Origin: Ophthalmolycus amberensis
Lineage: Eukaryota > Chordata > Actinopteri > Perciformes > Zoarcidae
Direction of reading: 5' to 3'
Assembly (NCBI GenBank): GCA_024529925.1
Contig: JAFEUB010000921.1
Location: 46,409-110,408, forward strand
Length of the DNA: 64,000 nucleotides
Part shown: piece by piece, positions 1 to 15,100 of the stretch
Layout of the letters: the number at the start of each line of letters is the position of its first letter
How positions within the stretch are numbered: the first letter of the stretch is position 1
Notes under the pieces: model-generated
Database searches by the model: none
What the model was told of the DNA's origin: nothing
Seen by the model: only the letters and a program-made list of their open reading frames with translations
Program-made: the position numbers and the translations under genes

Positions 1-37
1 CACAAAATCCACTTTTGGCCTCCTCTCTGCCTGAAAC

Positions 38-79
38 GCACTTTAAGAGCATAAAAATTTGAAAATGCCAGTAAAGTGC
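38..79. repeat. Second inverted repeat in the monomer (example)
   Basis: GCACTTTA at 38-45 is the exact reverse complement of TAAAGTGC at 72-79, with 26 bases between them. The spacer holds the variable A/T run. This dyad is repeated in every full-length copy. The retroelement inserted immediately next to the right arm, between the equivalent of positions 71 and 72. Confidence 0.85.
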
Positions 80-167
80 TGAAAGTTGCAGATATTCATG
101 AAAATGACATCAGACTGTGAAATCAACTATCCTGAGCCACTTTTCTGAAGAAAATCTTTGAAACTAT

Positions 168-187
168 GTGGATTTCACAAAATCCAC
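168..187. repeat. 20-bp perfect dyad in each satellite monomer (example)
   Basis: GTGGATTT and AAATCCAC form an 8-bp perfect inverted repeat around a 4-base CACA loop, spanning the junction between adjacent monomers as numbered here. It recurs once per monomer, roughly 300 times in the window. The exceptions are a few copies where the left arm is mutated to TTTACTTT (18.70 and 22.04 kb) or where the loop or arm has a substitution (18.36 and 48.79 kb). It could extrude as a short hairpin or bind a dimeric protein. Which of these happens, if either, is unknown. Confidence 0.9.
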
Positions 188-3100
188 TTTTGGCCTCCTC
201 TCTGCCTGAAACGCACTTTAAGAGCATAAAAAATTGAAAATGCCAGTAAAGTGCTGAAAGTTGCAGATATTCATGAAAATGACATCAGACTGTGAAATCA
301 ACTATCCTGAGCCACTTTTCTGAAGAAAATCTTTGAAACTATGTGGATTTCACAAAATCCACTTTTGGCCTCCTCTCTGCCTGAAACGCACTTTAAGAGC
401 ATAAAAAATTGAAAATGCCAGTAAAGTGCTGAAAGTTGCAGATATTCATGAAAATGACATCAGACTGTGAAATCAACTATCCTGAGCCACTTTTCTGAAG
501 AAAATCTTTGAAACTATGTGGATTTCACAAAATCCACTTTTGGCCTCCTCTCTGCCTGAAACGCACTTTAAGAGCATAAAAAATTGAAAATGCCAGTAAA
601 GTGCTGAAAGTTGCAGATATTCATGAAAATGACATCAGACTGTGAAATCAACTATCCTGAGCCACTTTTCTGAAGAAAATCTTTGAAACTATGTGGATTT
701 CACAAAATCCACTTTTGGCCTCCTCTCTGCCTGAAACGCACTTTAAGAGCATAAAAATTTGAAAATGCCAGTAAAGTGCTGAAAGTTGCAGATATTCATG
801 AAAATGACATCAGACTGTGAAATCAACTATCCTGAGCCACTTTTCTGAAGAAAATCTTTGAAACTATGTGGATTTCACAAAATCCACTTTTGGCCTCCTC
901 TCTGCCTGAAACGCACTTTAAGAGCATAAAAAATTGAAAATGCCAGTAAAGTGCTGAAAGTTGCAGATATTCATGAAAATGACATCAGACTGTGAAATCA
1001 ACTATCCTGAGCCACTTTTCTGAAGAAAATCTTTGAAACTATGTGGATTTCACAAAATCCACTTTTGGCCTCCTCTCTGCCTGAAACGCACTTTAAGAGC
1101 ATAAAAATTTGAAAATGCCAGTAAAGTGCTGAAAGTTGCAGATATTCATGAAAATGACATCAGACTGTGAAATCAACTATCCTGAGCCACTTTTCTGAAG
1201 AAAATCTTTGAAACTATGTGGATTTCACAAAATCCACTTTTGGCCTCCTCTCTGCCTGAAACGCACTTTAAGAGCATAAAAATTTGAAAATGCCAGTAAA
1301 GTGCTGAAAGTTGCAGATATTCATGAAAATGACATCAGACTGTGAAATCAACTATCCTGAGCCACTTTTCTGAAGAAAATCTTTGAAACTATGTGGATTT
1401 CACAAAATCCACTTTTGGCCTCCTCTCTGCCTGAAACGCACTTTAAGAGCATAAAAAATTGAAAATGCCAGTAAAGTGCTGAAAGTTGCAGATATTCATG
1501 AAAATGACATCAGACTGTGAAATCAACTATCCTGAGCCACTTTTCTGAAGAAAATCTTTGAAACTATGTGGATTTCACAAAATCCACTTTTGGCCTCCTC
1601 TCTGCCTGAAACGCACTTTAAGAGCATAAAAAATTGAAAATGCCAGTAAAGTGCTGAAAGTTGCAGATATTCATGAAAATGACATCAGACTGTGAAATCA
1701 ACTATCCTGAGCCACTTTTCTGAAGAAAATCTTTGAAACTATGTGGATTTCACAAAATCCACTTTTGGCCTCCTCTCTGCCTGAAACGCACTTTAAGAGC
1801 ATAAAAAATTGAAAATGCCAGTAAAGTGCTGAAAGTTGCAGATATTCATGAAAATGACATCAGACTGTGAAATCAACTATCCTGAGCCACTTTTCTGAAG
1901 AAAATCTTTGAAACTATGTGGATTTCACAAAATCCACTTTTGGCCTCCTCTCTGCCTGAAACGCACTTTAAGAGCATAAAAAATTGAAAATGCCAGTAAA
2001 GTGCTGAAAGTTGCAGATATTCATGAAAATGACATCAGACTGTGAAATCAACTATCCTGAGCCACTTTTCTGAAGAAAATCTTTGAAACTATGTGGATTT
2101 CACAAAATCCACTTTTGGCCTCCTCTCTGCCTGAAACGCACTTTAAGAGCATAAAAATTGAAAATGCCAGTAAAGTGCTGAAAGTTGCAGATATTCATGA
2201 AAATGACATCAGACTGTGAAATCAACTATCCTGAGCCACTTTTCTGAAGAAAATCTTTGAAACTATGTGGATTTCACAAAATCCACTTTTGGCCTCCTCT
2301 CTGCCTGAAACGCACTTTAAGAGCATAAAAAATTGAAAATGCCAGTAAAGTGCTGAAAGTTGCAGATATTCATGAAAATGACATCAGACTGTGAAATCAA
2401 CTATCCTGAGCCACTTTTCTGAAGAAAATCTTTGAAACTATGTGGATTTCACAAAATCCACTTTTGGCCTCCTCTCTGCCTGAAACGCACTTTAAGAGCA
2501 TAAAAAATTGAAAATGCCAGTAAAGTGCTGAAAGTTGCAGATATTCATGAAAATGACATCAGACTGTGAAATCAACTATCCTGAGCCACTTTTCTGAAGA
2601 AAATCTTTGAAACTATGTGGATTTCACAAAATCCACTTTTGGCCTCCTCTCTGCCTGAAACGCACTTTAAGAGCATAAAAAATTGAAAATGCCAGTAAAG
2701 TGCTGAAAGTTGCAGATATTCATGAAAATGACATCAGACTGTGAAATCAACTATCCTGAGCCACTTTTCTGAAGAAAATCTTTGAAACTATGTGGATTTC
2801 ACAAAATCCACTTTTGGCCTCCTCTCTGCCTGAAACGCACTTTAAGAGCATAAAAATTTGAAAATGCCAGTAAAGTGCTGAAAGTTGCAGATATTCATGA
2901 AAATGACATCAGACTGTGAAATCAACTATCCTGAGCCACTTTTCTGAAGAAAATCTTTGAAACTATGTGGATTTCACAAAATCCACTTTTGGCCTCCTCT
3001 CTGCCTGAAACGCACTTTAAGAGCATAAAAATTTGAAAATGCCAGTAAAGTGCTGAAAGTTGCAGATATTCATGAAAATGACATCAGACTGTGAAATCAA

Positions 3101-6100
3101 CTATCCTGAGCCACTTTTCTGAAGAAAATCTTTGAAACTATGTGGATTTCACAAAATCCACTTTTGGCCTCCTCTCTGCCTGAAACGCACTTTAAGAGCA
3201 TAAAAATTTGAAAATGCCAGTAAAGTGCTGAAAGTTGCAGATATTCATGAAAATGACATCAGACTGTGAAATCAACTATCCTGAGCCACTTTTCTGAAGA
3301 AAATCTTTGAAACTATGTGGATTTCACAAAATCCACTTTTGGCCTCCTCTCTGCCTGAAACGCACTTTAAGAGCATAAAAATTGAAAATGCCAGTAAAGT
3401 GCTGAAAGTTGCAGATATTCATGAAAATGACATCAGACTGTGAAATCAACTATCCTGAGCCACTTTTCTGAAGAAAATCTTTGAAACTATGTGGATTTCA
3501 CAAAATCCACTTTTGGCCTCCTCTCTGCCTGAAACGCACTTTAAGAGCATAAAAAATTGAAAATGCCAGTAAAGTGCTGAAAGTTGCAGATATTCATGAA
3601 AATGACATCAGACTGTGAAATCAACTATCCTGAGCCACTTTTCTGAAGAAAATCTTTGAAACTATGTGGATTTCACAAAATCCACTTTTGGCCTCCTCTC
3701 TGCCTGAAACGCACTTTAAGAGCATAAAAAATTGAAAATGCCAGTAAAGTGCTGAAAGTTGCAGATATTCATGAAAATGACATCAGACTGTGAAATCAAC
3801 TATCCTGAGCCACTTTTCTGAAGAAAATCTTTGAAACTATGTGGATTTCACAAAATCCACTTTTGGCCTCCTCTCTGCCTGAAACGCACTTTAAGAGCAT
3901 AAAAATTTGAAAATGCCAGTAAAGTGCTGAAAGTTGCAGATATTCATGAAAATGACATCAGACTGTGAAATCAACTATCCTGAGCCACTTTTCTGAAGAA
4001 AATCTTTGAAACTATGTGGATTTCACAAAATCCACTTTTGGCCTCCTCTCTGCCTGAAACGCACTTTAAGAGCATAAAAAATTGAAAATGCCAGTAAAGT
4101 GCTGAAAGTTGCAGATATTCATGAAAATGACATCAGACTGTGAAATCAACTATCCTGAGCCACTTTTCTGAAGAAAATCTTTGAAACTATGTGGATTTCA
4201 CAAAATCCACTTTTGGCCTCCTCTCTGCCTGAAACGCACTTTAAGAGCATAAAAAATTGAAAATGCCAGTAAAGTGCTGAAAGTTGCAGATATTCATGAA
4301 AATGACATCAGACTGTGAAATCAACTATCCTGAGCCACTTTTCTGAAGAAAATCTTTGAAACTATGTGGATTTCACAAAATCCACTTTTGGCCTCCTCTC
4401 TGCCTGAAACGCACTTTAAGAGCATAAAAATTGAAAATGCCAGTAAAGTGCTGAAAGTTGCAGATATTCATGAAAATGACATCAGACTGTGAAATCAACT
4501 ATCCTGAGCCACTTTTCTGAAGAAAATCTTTGAAACTATGTGGATTTCACAAAATCCACTTTTGGCCTCCTCTCTGCCTGAAACGCACTTTAAGAGCATA
4601 AAAATTGAAAATGCCAGTAAAGTGCTGAAAGTTGCAGATATTCATGAAAATGACATCAGACTGTGAAATCAACTATCCTGAGCCACTTTTCTGAAGAAAA
4701 TCTTTGAAACTATGTGGATTTCACAAAATCCACTTTTGGCCTCCTCTCTGCCTGAAACGCACTTTAAGAGCATAAAAATTGAAAATGCCAGTAAAGTGCT
4801 GAAAGTTGCAGATATTCATGAAAATGACATCAGACTGTGAAATCAACTATCCTGAGCCACTTTTCTGAAGAAAATCTTTGAAACTATGTGGATTTCACAA
4901 AATCCACTTTTGGCCTCCTCTCTGCCTGAAACGCACTTTAAGAGCATAAAAATTGAAAATGCCAGTAAAGTGCTGAAAGTTGCAGATATTCATGAAAATG
5001 ACATCAGACTGTGAAATCAACTATCCTGAGCCACTTTTCTGAAGAAAATCTTTGAAACTATGTGGATTTCACAAAATCCACTTTTGGCCTCCTCTCTGCC
5101 TGAAACGCACTTTAAGAGCATAAAAAATTGAAAATGCCAGTAAAGTGCTGAAAGTTGCAGATATTCATGAAAATGACATCAGACTGTGAAATCAACTATC
5201 CTGAGCCACTTTTCTGAAGAAAATCTTTGAAACTATGTGGATTTCACAAAATCCACTTTTGGCCTCCTCTCTGCCTGAAACGCACTTTAAGAGCATAAAA
5301 AATTGAAAATGCCAGTAAAGTGCTGAAAGTTGCAGATATTCATGAAAATGACATCAGACTGTGAAATCAACTATCCTGAGCCACTTTTCTGAAGAAAATC
5401 TTTGAAACTATGTGGATTTCACAAAATCCACTTTTGGCCTCCTCTCTGCCTGAAACGCACTTTAAGAGCATAAAAAATTGAAAATGCCAGTAAAGTGCTG
5501 AAAGTTGCAGATATTCATGAAAATGACATCAGACTGTGAAATCAACTATCCTGAGCCACTTTTCTGAAGAAAATCTTTGAAACTATGTGGATTTCACAAA
5601 ATCCACTTTTGGCCTCCTCTCTGCCTGAAACGCACTTTAAGAGCATAAAAAATTGAAAATGCCAGTAAAGTGCTGAAAGTTGCAGATATTCATGAAAATG
5701 ACATCAGACTGTGAAATCAACTATCCTGAGCCACTTTTCTGAAGAAAATCTTTGAAACTATGTGGATTTCACAAAATCCACTTTTGGCCTCCTCTCTGCC
5801 TGAAACGCACTTTAAGAGCATAAAAAATTGAAAATGCCAGTAAAGTGCTGAAAGTTGCAGATATTCATGAAAATGACATCAGACTGTGAAATCAACTATC
5901 CTGAGCCACTTTTCTGAAGAAAATCTTTGAAACTATGTGGATTTCACAAAATCCACTTTTGGCCTCCTCTCTGCCTGAAACGCACTTTAAGAGCATAAAA
6001 AATTGAAAATGCCAGTAAAGTGCTGAAAGTTGCAGATATTCATGAAAATGACATCAGACTGTGAAATCAACTATCCTGAGCCACTTTTCTGAAGAAAATC

Positions 6101-9100
6101 TTTGAAACTATGTGGATTTCACAAAATCCACTTTTGGCCTCCTCTCTGCCTGAAACGCACTTTAAGAGCATAAAAAATTGAAAATGCCAGTAAAGTGCTG
6201 AAAGTTGCAGATATTCATGAAAATGACATCAGACTGTGAAATCAACTATCCTGAGCCACTTTTCTGAAGAAAATCTTTGAAACTATGTGGATTTCACAAA
6301 ATCCACTTTTGGCCTCCTCTCTGCCTGAAACGCACTTTAAGAGCATAAAAATTGAAAATGCCAGTAAAGTGCTGAAAGTTGCAGATATTCATGAAAATGA
6401 CATCAGACTGTGAAATCAACTATCCTGAGCCACTTTTCTGAAGAAAATCTTTGAAACTATGTGGATTTCACAAAATCCACTTTTGGCCTCCTCTCTGCCT
6501 GAAACGCACTTTAAGAGCATAAAAAATTGAAAATGCCAGTAAAGTGCTGAAAGTTGCAGATATTCATGAAAATGACATCAGACTGTGAAATCAACTATCC
6601 TGAGCCACTTTTCTGAAGAAAATCTTTGAAACTATGTGGATTTCACAAAATCCACTTTTGGCCTCCTCTCTGCCTGAAACGCACTTTAAGAGCATAAAAA
6701 ATTGAAAATGCCAGTAAAGTGCTGAAAGTTGCAGATATTCATGAAAATGACATCAGACTGTGAAATCAACTATCCTGAGCCACTTTTCTGAAGAAAATCT
6801 TTGAAACTATGTGGATTTCACAAAATCCACTTTTGGCCTCCTCTCTGCCTGAAACGCACTTTAAGAGCATAAAAAATTGAAAATGCCAGTAAAGTGCTGA
6901 AAGTTGCAGATATTCATGAAAATGACATCAGACTGTGAAATCAACTATCCTGAGCCACTTTTCTGAAGAAAATCTTTGAAACTATGTGGATTTCACAAAA
7001 TCCACTTTTGGCCTCCTCTCTGCCTGAAACGCACTTTAAGAGCATAAAAAATTGAAAATGCCAGTAAAGTGCTGAAAGTTGCAGATATTCATGAAAATGA
7101 CATCAGACTGTGAAATCAACTATCCTGAGCCACTTTTCTGAAGAAAATCTTTGAAACTATGTGGATTTCACAAAATCCACTTTTGGCCTCCTCTCTGCCT
7201 GAAACGCACTTTAAGAGCATAAAAATTGAAAATGCCAGTAAAGTGCTGAAAGTTGCAGATATTCATGAAAATGACATCAGACTGTGAAATCAACTATCCT
7301 GAGCCACTTTTCTGAAGAAAATCTTTGAAACTATGTGGATTTCACAAAATCCACTTTTGGCCTCCTCTCTGCCTGAAACGCACTTTAAGAGCATAAAAAA
7401 TTGAAAATGCCAGTAAAGTGCTGAAAGTTGCAGATATTCATGAAAATGACATCAGACTGTGAAATCAACTATCCTGAGCCACTTTTCTGAAGAAAATCTT
7501 TGAAACTATGTGGATTTCACAAAATCCACTTTTGGCCTCCTCTCTGCCTGAAACGCACTTTAAGAGCATAAAAATTTGAAAATGCCAGTAAAGTGCTGAA
7601 AGTTGCAGATATTCATGAAAATGACATCAGACTGTGAAATCAACTATCCTGAGCCACTTTTCTGAAGAAAATCTTTGAAACTATGTGGATTTCACAAAAT
7701 CCACTTTTGGCCTCCTCTCTGCCTGAAACGCACTTTAAGAGCATAAAAATTTGAAAATGCCAGTAAAGTGCTGAAAGTTGCAGATATTCATGAAAATGAC
7801 ATCAGACTGTGAAATCAACTATCCTGAGCCACTTTTCTGAAGAAAATCTTTGAAACTATGTGGATTTCACAAAATCCACTTTTGGCCTCCTCTCTGCCTG
7901 AAACGCACTTTAAGAGCATAAAAATTGAAAATGCCAGTAAAGTGCTGAAAGTTGCAGATATTCATGAAAATGACATCAGACTGTGAAATCAACTATCCTG
8001 AGCCACTTTTCTGAAGAAAATCTTTGAAACTATGTGGATTTCACAAAATCCACTTTTGGCCTCCTCTCTGCCTGAAACGCACTTTAAGAGCATAAAAATT
8101 TGAAAATGCCAGTAAAGTGCTGAAAGTTGCAGATATTCATGAAAATGACATCAGACTGTGAAATCAACTATCCTGAGCCACTTTTCTGAAGAAAATCTTT
8201 GAAACTATGTGGATTTCACAAAATCCACTTTTGGCCTCCTCTCTGCCTGAAACGCACTTTAAGAGCATAAAAAATTGAAAATGCCAGTAAAGTGCTGAAA
8301 GTTGCAGATATTCATGAAAATGACATCAGACTGTGAAATCAACTATCCTGAGCCACTTTTCTGAAGAAAATCTTTGAAACTATGTGGATTTCACAAAATC
8401 CACTTTTGGCCTCCTCTCTGCCTGAAACGCACTTTAAGAGCATAAAAATTTGAAAATGCCAGTAAAGTGCTGAAAGTTGCAGATATTCATGAAAATGACA
8501 TCAGACTGTGAAATCAACTATCCTGAGCCACTTTTCTGAAGAAAATCTTTGAAACTATGTGGATTTCACAAAATCCACTTTTGGCCTCCTCTCTGCCTGA
8601 AACGCACTTTAAGAGCATAAAAAATTGAAAATGCCAGTAAAGTGCTGAAAGTTGCAGATATTCATGAAAATGACATCAGACTGTGAAATCAACTATCCTG
8701 AGCCACTTTTCTGAAGAAAATCTTTGAAACTATGTGGATTTCACAAAATCCACTTTTGGCCTCCTCTCTGCCTGAAACGCACTTTAAGAGCATAAAAAAT
8801 TGAAAATGCCAGTAAAGTGCTGAAAGTTGCAGATATTCATGAAAATGACATCAGACTGTGAAATCAACTATCCTGAGCCACTTTTCTGAAGAAAATCTTT
8901 GAAACTATGTGGATTTCACAAAATCCACTTTTGGCCTCCTCTCTGCCTGAAACGCACTTTAAGAGCATAAAAAATTGAAAATGCCAGTAAAGTGCTGAAA
9001 GTTGCAGATATTCATGAAAATGACATCAGACTGTGAAATCAACTATCCTGAGCCACTTTTCTGAAGAAAATCTTTGAAACTATGTGGATTTCACAAAATC

Positions 9101-12100
9101 CACTTTTGGCCTCCTCTCTGCCTGAAACGCACTTTAAGAGCATAAAAAATTGAAAATGCCAGTAAAGTGCTGAAAGTTGCAGATATTCATGAAAATGACA
9201 TCAGACTGTGAAATCAACTATCCTGAGCCACTTTTCTGAAGAAAATCTTTGAAACTATGTGGATTTCACAAAATCCACTTTTGGCCTCCTCTCTGCCTGA
9301 AACGCACTTTAAGAGCATAAAAATTGAAAATGCCAGTAAAGTGCTGAAAGTTGCAGATATTCATGAAAATGACATCAGACTGTGAAATCAACTATCCTGA
9401 GCCACTTTTCTGAAGAAAATCTTTGAAACTATGTGGATTTCACAAAATCCACTTTTGGCCTCCTCTCTGCCTGAAACGCACTTTAAGAGCATAAAAAATT
9501 GAAAATGCCAGTAAAGTGCTGAAAGTTGCAGATATTCATGAAAATGACATCAGACTGTGAAATCAACTATCCTGAGCCACTTTTCTGAAGAAAATCTTTG
9601 AAACTATGTGGATTTCACAAAATCCACTTTTGGCCTCCTCTCTGCCTGAAACGCACTTTAAGAGCATAAAAATTTGAAAATGCCAGTAAAGTGCTGAAAG
9701 TTGCAGATATTCATGAAAATGACATCAGACTGTGAAATCAACTATCCTGAGCCACTTTTCTGAAGAAAATCTTTGAAACTATGTGGATTTCACAAAATCC
9801 ACTTTTGGCCTCCTCTCTGCCTGAAACGCACTTTAAGAGCATAAAAATTTGAAAATGCCAGTAAAGTGCTGAAAGTTGCAGATATTCATGAAAATGACAT
9901 CAGACTGTGAAATCAACTATCCTGAGCCACTTTTCTGAAGAAAATCTTTGAAACTATGTGGATTTCACAAAATCCACTTTTGGCCTCCTCTCTGCCTGAA
10001 ACGCACTTTAAGAGCATAAAAAATTGAAAATGCCAGTAAAGTGCTGAAAGTTGCAGATATTCATGAAAATGACATCAGACTGTGAAATCAACTATCCTGA
10101 GCCACTTTTCTGAAGAAAATCTTTGAAACTATGTGGATTTCACAAAATCCACTTTTGGCCTCCTCTCTGCCTGAAACGCACTTTAAGAGCATAAAAAATT
10201 GAAAATGCCAGTAAAGTGCTGAAAGTTGCAGATATTCATGAAAATGACATCAGACTGTGAAATCAACTATCCTGAGCCACTTTTCTGAAGAAAATCTTTG
10301 AAACTATGTGGATTTCACAAAATCCACTTTTGGCCTCCTCTCTGCCTGAAACGCACTTTAAGAGCATAAAAAATTGAAAATGCCAGTAAAGTGCTGAAAG
10401 TTGCAGATATTCATGAAAATGACATCAGACTGTGAAATCAACTATCCTGAGCCACTTTTCTGAAGAAAATCTTTGAAACTATGTGGATTTCACAAAATCC
10501 ACTTTTGGCCTCCTCTCTGCCTGAAACGCACTTTAAGAGCATAAAAAATTGAAAATGCCAGTAAAGTGCTGAAAGTTGCAGATATTCATGAAAATGACAT
10601 CAGACTGTGAAATCAACTATCCTGAGCCACTTTTCTGAAGAAAATCTTTGAAACTATGTGGATTTCACAAAATCCACTTTTGGCCTCCTCTCTGCCTGAA
10701 ACGCACTTTAAGAGCATAAAAATTGAAAATGCCAGTAAAGTGCTGAAAGTTGCAGATATTCATGAAAATGACATCAGACTGTGAAATCAACTATCCTGAG
10801 CCACTTTTCTGAAGAAAATCTTTGAAACTATGTGGATTTCACAAAATCCACTTTTGGCCTCCTCTCTGCCTGAAACGCACTTTAAGAGCATAAAAAATTG
10901 AAAATGCCAGTAAAGTGCTGAAAGTTGCAGATATTCATGAAAATGACATCAGACTGTGAAATCAACTATCCTGAGCCACTTTTCTGAAGAAAATCTTTGA
11001 AACTATGTGGATTTCACAAAATCCACTTTTGGCCTCCTCTCTGCCTGAAACGCACTTTAAGAGCATAAAAAATTGAAAATGCCAGTAAAGTGCTGAAAGT
11101 TGCAGATATTCATGAAAATGACATCAGACTGTGAAATCAACTATCCTGAGCCACTTTTCTGAAGAAAATCTTTGAAACTATGTGGATTTCACAAAATCCA
11201 CTTTTGGCCTCCTCTCTGCCTGAAACGCACTTTAAGAGCATAAAAAATTGAAAATGCCAGTAAAGTGCTGAAAGTTGCAGATATTCATGAAAATGACATC
11301 AGACTGTGAAATCAACTATCCTGAGCCACTTTTCTGAAGAAAATCTTTGAAACTATGTGGATTTCACAAAATCCACTTTTGGCCTCCTCTCTGCCTGAAA
11401 CGCACTTTAAGAGCATAAAAATTTGAAAATGCCAGTAAAGTGCTGAAAGTTGCAGATATTCATGAAAATGACATCAGACTGTGAAATCAACTATCCTGAG
11501 CCACTTTTCTGAAGAAAATCTTTGAAACTATGTGGATTTCACAAAATCCACTTTTGGCCTCCTCTCTGCCTGAAACGCACTTTAAGAGCATAAAAAATTG
11601 AAAATGCCAGTAAAGTGCTGAAAGTTGCAGATATTCATGAAAATGACATCAGACTGTGAAATCAACTATCCTGAGCCACTTTTCTGAAGAAAATCTTTGA
11701 AACTATGTGGATTTCACAAAATCCACTTTTGGCCTCCTCTCTGCCTGAAACGCACTTTAAGAGCATAAAAATTTGAAAATGCCAGTAAAGTGCTGAAAGT
11801 TGCAGATATTCATGAAAATGACATCAGACTGTGAAATCAACTATCCTGAGCCACTTTTCTGAAGAAAATCTTTGAAACTATGTGGATTTCACAAAATCCA
11901 CTTTTGGCCTCCTCTCTGCCTGAAACGCACTTTAAGAGCATAAAAATTTGAAAATGCCAGTAAAGTGCTGAAAGTTGCAGATATTCATGAAAATGACATC
12001 AGACTGTGAAATCAACTATCCTGAGCCACTTTTCTGAAGAAAATCTTTGAAACTATGTGGATTTCACAAAATCCACTTTTGGCCTCCTCTCTGCCTGAAA

Positions 12101-15100
12101 CGCACTTTAAGAGCATAAAAATTTGAAAATGCCAGTAAAGTGCTGAAAGTTGCAGATATTCATGAAAATGACATCAGACTGTGAAATCAACTATCCTGAG
12201 CCACTTTTCTGAAGAAAATCTTTGAAACTATGTGGATTTCACAAAATCCACTTTTGGCCTCCTCTCTGCCTGAAACGCACTTTAAGAGCATAAAAATTGA
12301 AAATGCCAGTAAAGTGCTGAAAGTTGCAGATATTCATGAAAATGACATCAGACTGTGAAATCAACTATCCTGAGCCACTTTTCTGAAGAAAATCTTTGAA
12401 ACTATGTGGATTTCACAAAATCCACTTTTGGCCTCCTCTCTGCCTGAAACGCACTTTAAGAGCATAAAAATTTGAAAATGCCAGTAAAGTGCTGAAAGTT
12501 GCAGATATTCATGAAAATGACATCAGACTGTGAAATCAACTATCCTGAGCCACTTTTCTGAAGAAAATCTTTGAAACTATGTGGATTTCACAAAATCCAC
12601 TTTTGGCCTCCTCTCTGCCTGAAACGCACTTTAAGAGCATAAAAAATTGAAAATGCCAGTAAAGTGCTGAAAGTTGCAGATATTCATGAAAATGACATCA
12701 GACTGTGAAATCAACTATCCTGAGCCACTTTTCTGAAGAAAATCTTTGAAACTATGTGGATTTCACAAAATCCACTTTTGGCCTCCTCTCTGCCTGAAAC
12801 GCACTTTAAGAGCATAAAAATTTGAAAATGCCAGTAAAGTGCTGAAAGTTGCAGATATTCATGAAAATGACATCAGACTGTGAAATCAACTATCCTGAGC
12901 CACTTTTCTGAAGAAAATCTTTGAAACTATGTGGATTTCACAAAATCCACTTTTGGCCTCCTCTCTGCCTGAAACGCACTTTAAGAGCATAAAAAATTGA
13001 AAATGCCAGTAAAGTGCTGAAAGTTGCAGATATTCATGAAAATGACATCAGACTGTGAAATCAACTATCCTGAGCCACTTTTCTGAAGAAAATCTTTGAA
13101 ACTATGTGGATTTCACAAAATCCACTTTTGGCCTCCTCTCTGCCTGAAACGCACTTTAAGAGCATAAAAAATTGAAAATGCCAGTAAAGTGCTGAAAGTT
13201 GCAGATATTCATGAAAATGACATCAGACTGTGAAATCAACTATCCTGAGCCACTTTTCTGAAGAAAATCTTTGAAACTATGTGGATTTCACAAAATCCAC
13301 TTTTGGCCTCCTCTCTGCCTGAAACGCACTTTAAGAGCATAAAAATTTGAAAATGCCAGTAAAGTGCTGAAAGTTGCAGATATTCATGAAAATGACATCA
13401 GACTGTGAAATCAACTATCCTGAGCCACTTTTCTGAAGAAAATCTTTGAAACTATGTGGATTTCACAAAATCCACTTTTGGCCTCCTCTCTGCCTGAAAC
13501 GCACTTTAAGAGCATAAAAATTTGAAAATGCCAGTAAAGTGCTGAAAGTTGCAGATATTCATGAAAATGACATCAGACTGTGAAATCAACTATCCTGAGC
13601 CACTTTTCTGAAGAAAATCTTTGAAACTATGTGGATTTCACAAAATCCACTTTTGGCCTCCTCTCTGCCTGAAACGCACTTTAAGAGCATAAAAATTTGA
13701 AAATGCCAGTAAAGTGCTGAAAGTTGCAGATATTCATGAAAATGACATCAGACTGTGAAATCAACTATCCTGAGCCACTTTTCTGAAGAAAATCTTTGAA
13801 ACTATGTGGATTTCACAAAATCCACTTTTGGCCTCCTCTCTGCCTGAAACGCACTTTAAGAGCATAAAAATTTGAAAATGCCAGTAAAGTGCTGAAAGTT
13901 GCAGATATTCATGAAAATGACATCAGACTGTGAAATCAACTATCCTGAGCCACTTTTCTGAAGAAAATCTTTGAAACTATGTGGATTTCACAAAATCCAC
14001 TTTTGGCCTCCTCTCTGCCTGAAACGCACTTTAAGAGCATAAAAAATTGAAAATGCCAGTAAAGTGCTGAAAGTTGCAGATATTCATGAAAATGACATCA
14101 GACTGTGAAATCAACTATCCTGAGCCACTTTTCTGAAGAAAATCTTTGAAACTATGTGGATTTCACAAAATCCACTTTTGGCCTCCTCTCTGCCTGAAAC
14201 GCACTTTAAGAGCATAAAAAATTGAAAATGCCAGTAAAGTGCTGAAAGTTGCAGATATTCATGAAAATGACATCAGACTGTGAAATCAACTATCCTGAGC
14301 CACTTTTCTGAAGAAAATCTTTGAAACTATGTGGATTTCACAAAATCCACTTTTGGCCTCCTCTCTGCCTGAAACGCACTTTAAGAGCATAAAAAATTGA
14401 AAATGCCAGTAAAGTGCTGAAAGTTGCAGATATTCATGAAAATGACATCAGACTGTGAAATCAACTATCCTGAGCCACTTTTCTGAAGAAAATCTTTGAA
14501 ACTATGTGGATTTCACAAAATCCACTTTTGGCCTCCTCTCTGCCTGAAACGCACTTTAAGAGCATAAAAATTGAAAATGCCAGTAAAGTGCTGAAAGTTG
14601 CAGATATTCATGAAAATGACATCAGACTGTGAAATCAACTATCCTGAGCCACTTTTCTGAAGAAAATCTTTGAAACTATGTGGATTTCACAAAATCCACT
14701 TTTGGCCTCCTCTCTGCCTGAAACGCACTTTAAGAGCATAAAAATTGAAAATGCCAGTAAAGTGCTGAAAGTTGCAGATATTCATGAAAATGACATCAGA
14801 CTGTGAAATCAACTATCCTGAGCCACTTTTCTGAAGAAAATCTTTGAAACTATGTGGATTTCACAAAATCCACTTTTGGCCTCCTCTCTGCCTGAAACGC
14901 ACTTTAAGAGCATAAAAAATTGAAAATGCCAGTAAAGTGCTGAAAGTTGCAGATATTCATGAAAATGACATCAGACTGTGAAATCAACTATCCTGAGCCA
15001 CTTTTCTGAAGAAAATCTTTGAAACTATGTGGATTTCACAAAATCCACTTTTGGCCTCCTCTCTGCCTGAAACGCACTTTAAGAGCATAAAAAATTGAAA

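Noticed and set aside
1..175. CENP-B box in the monomer
   Set aside because: The only CpG is in GAAACGCAC, and no TTCG...CGGG-type pattern is present on either strand.
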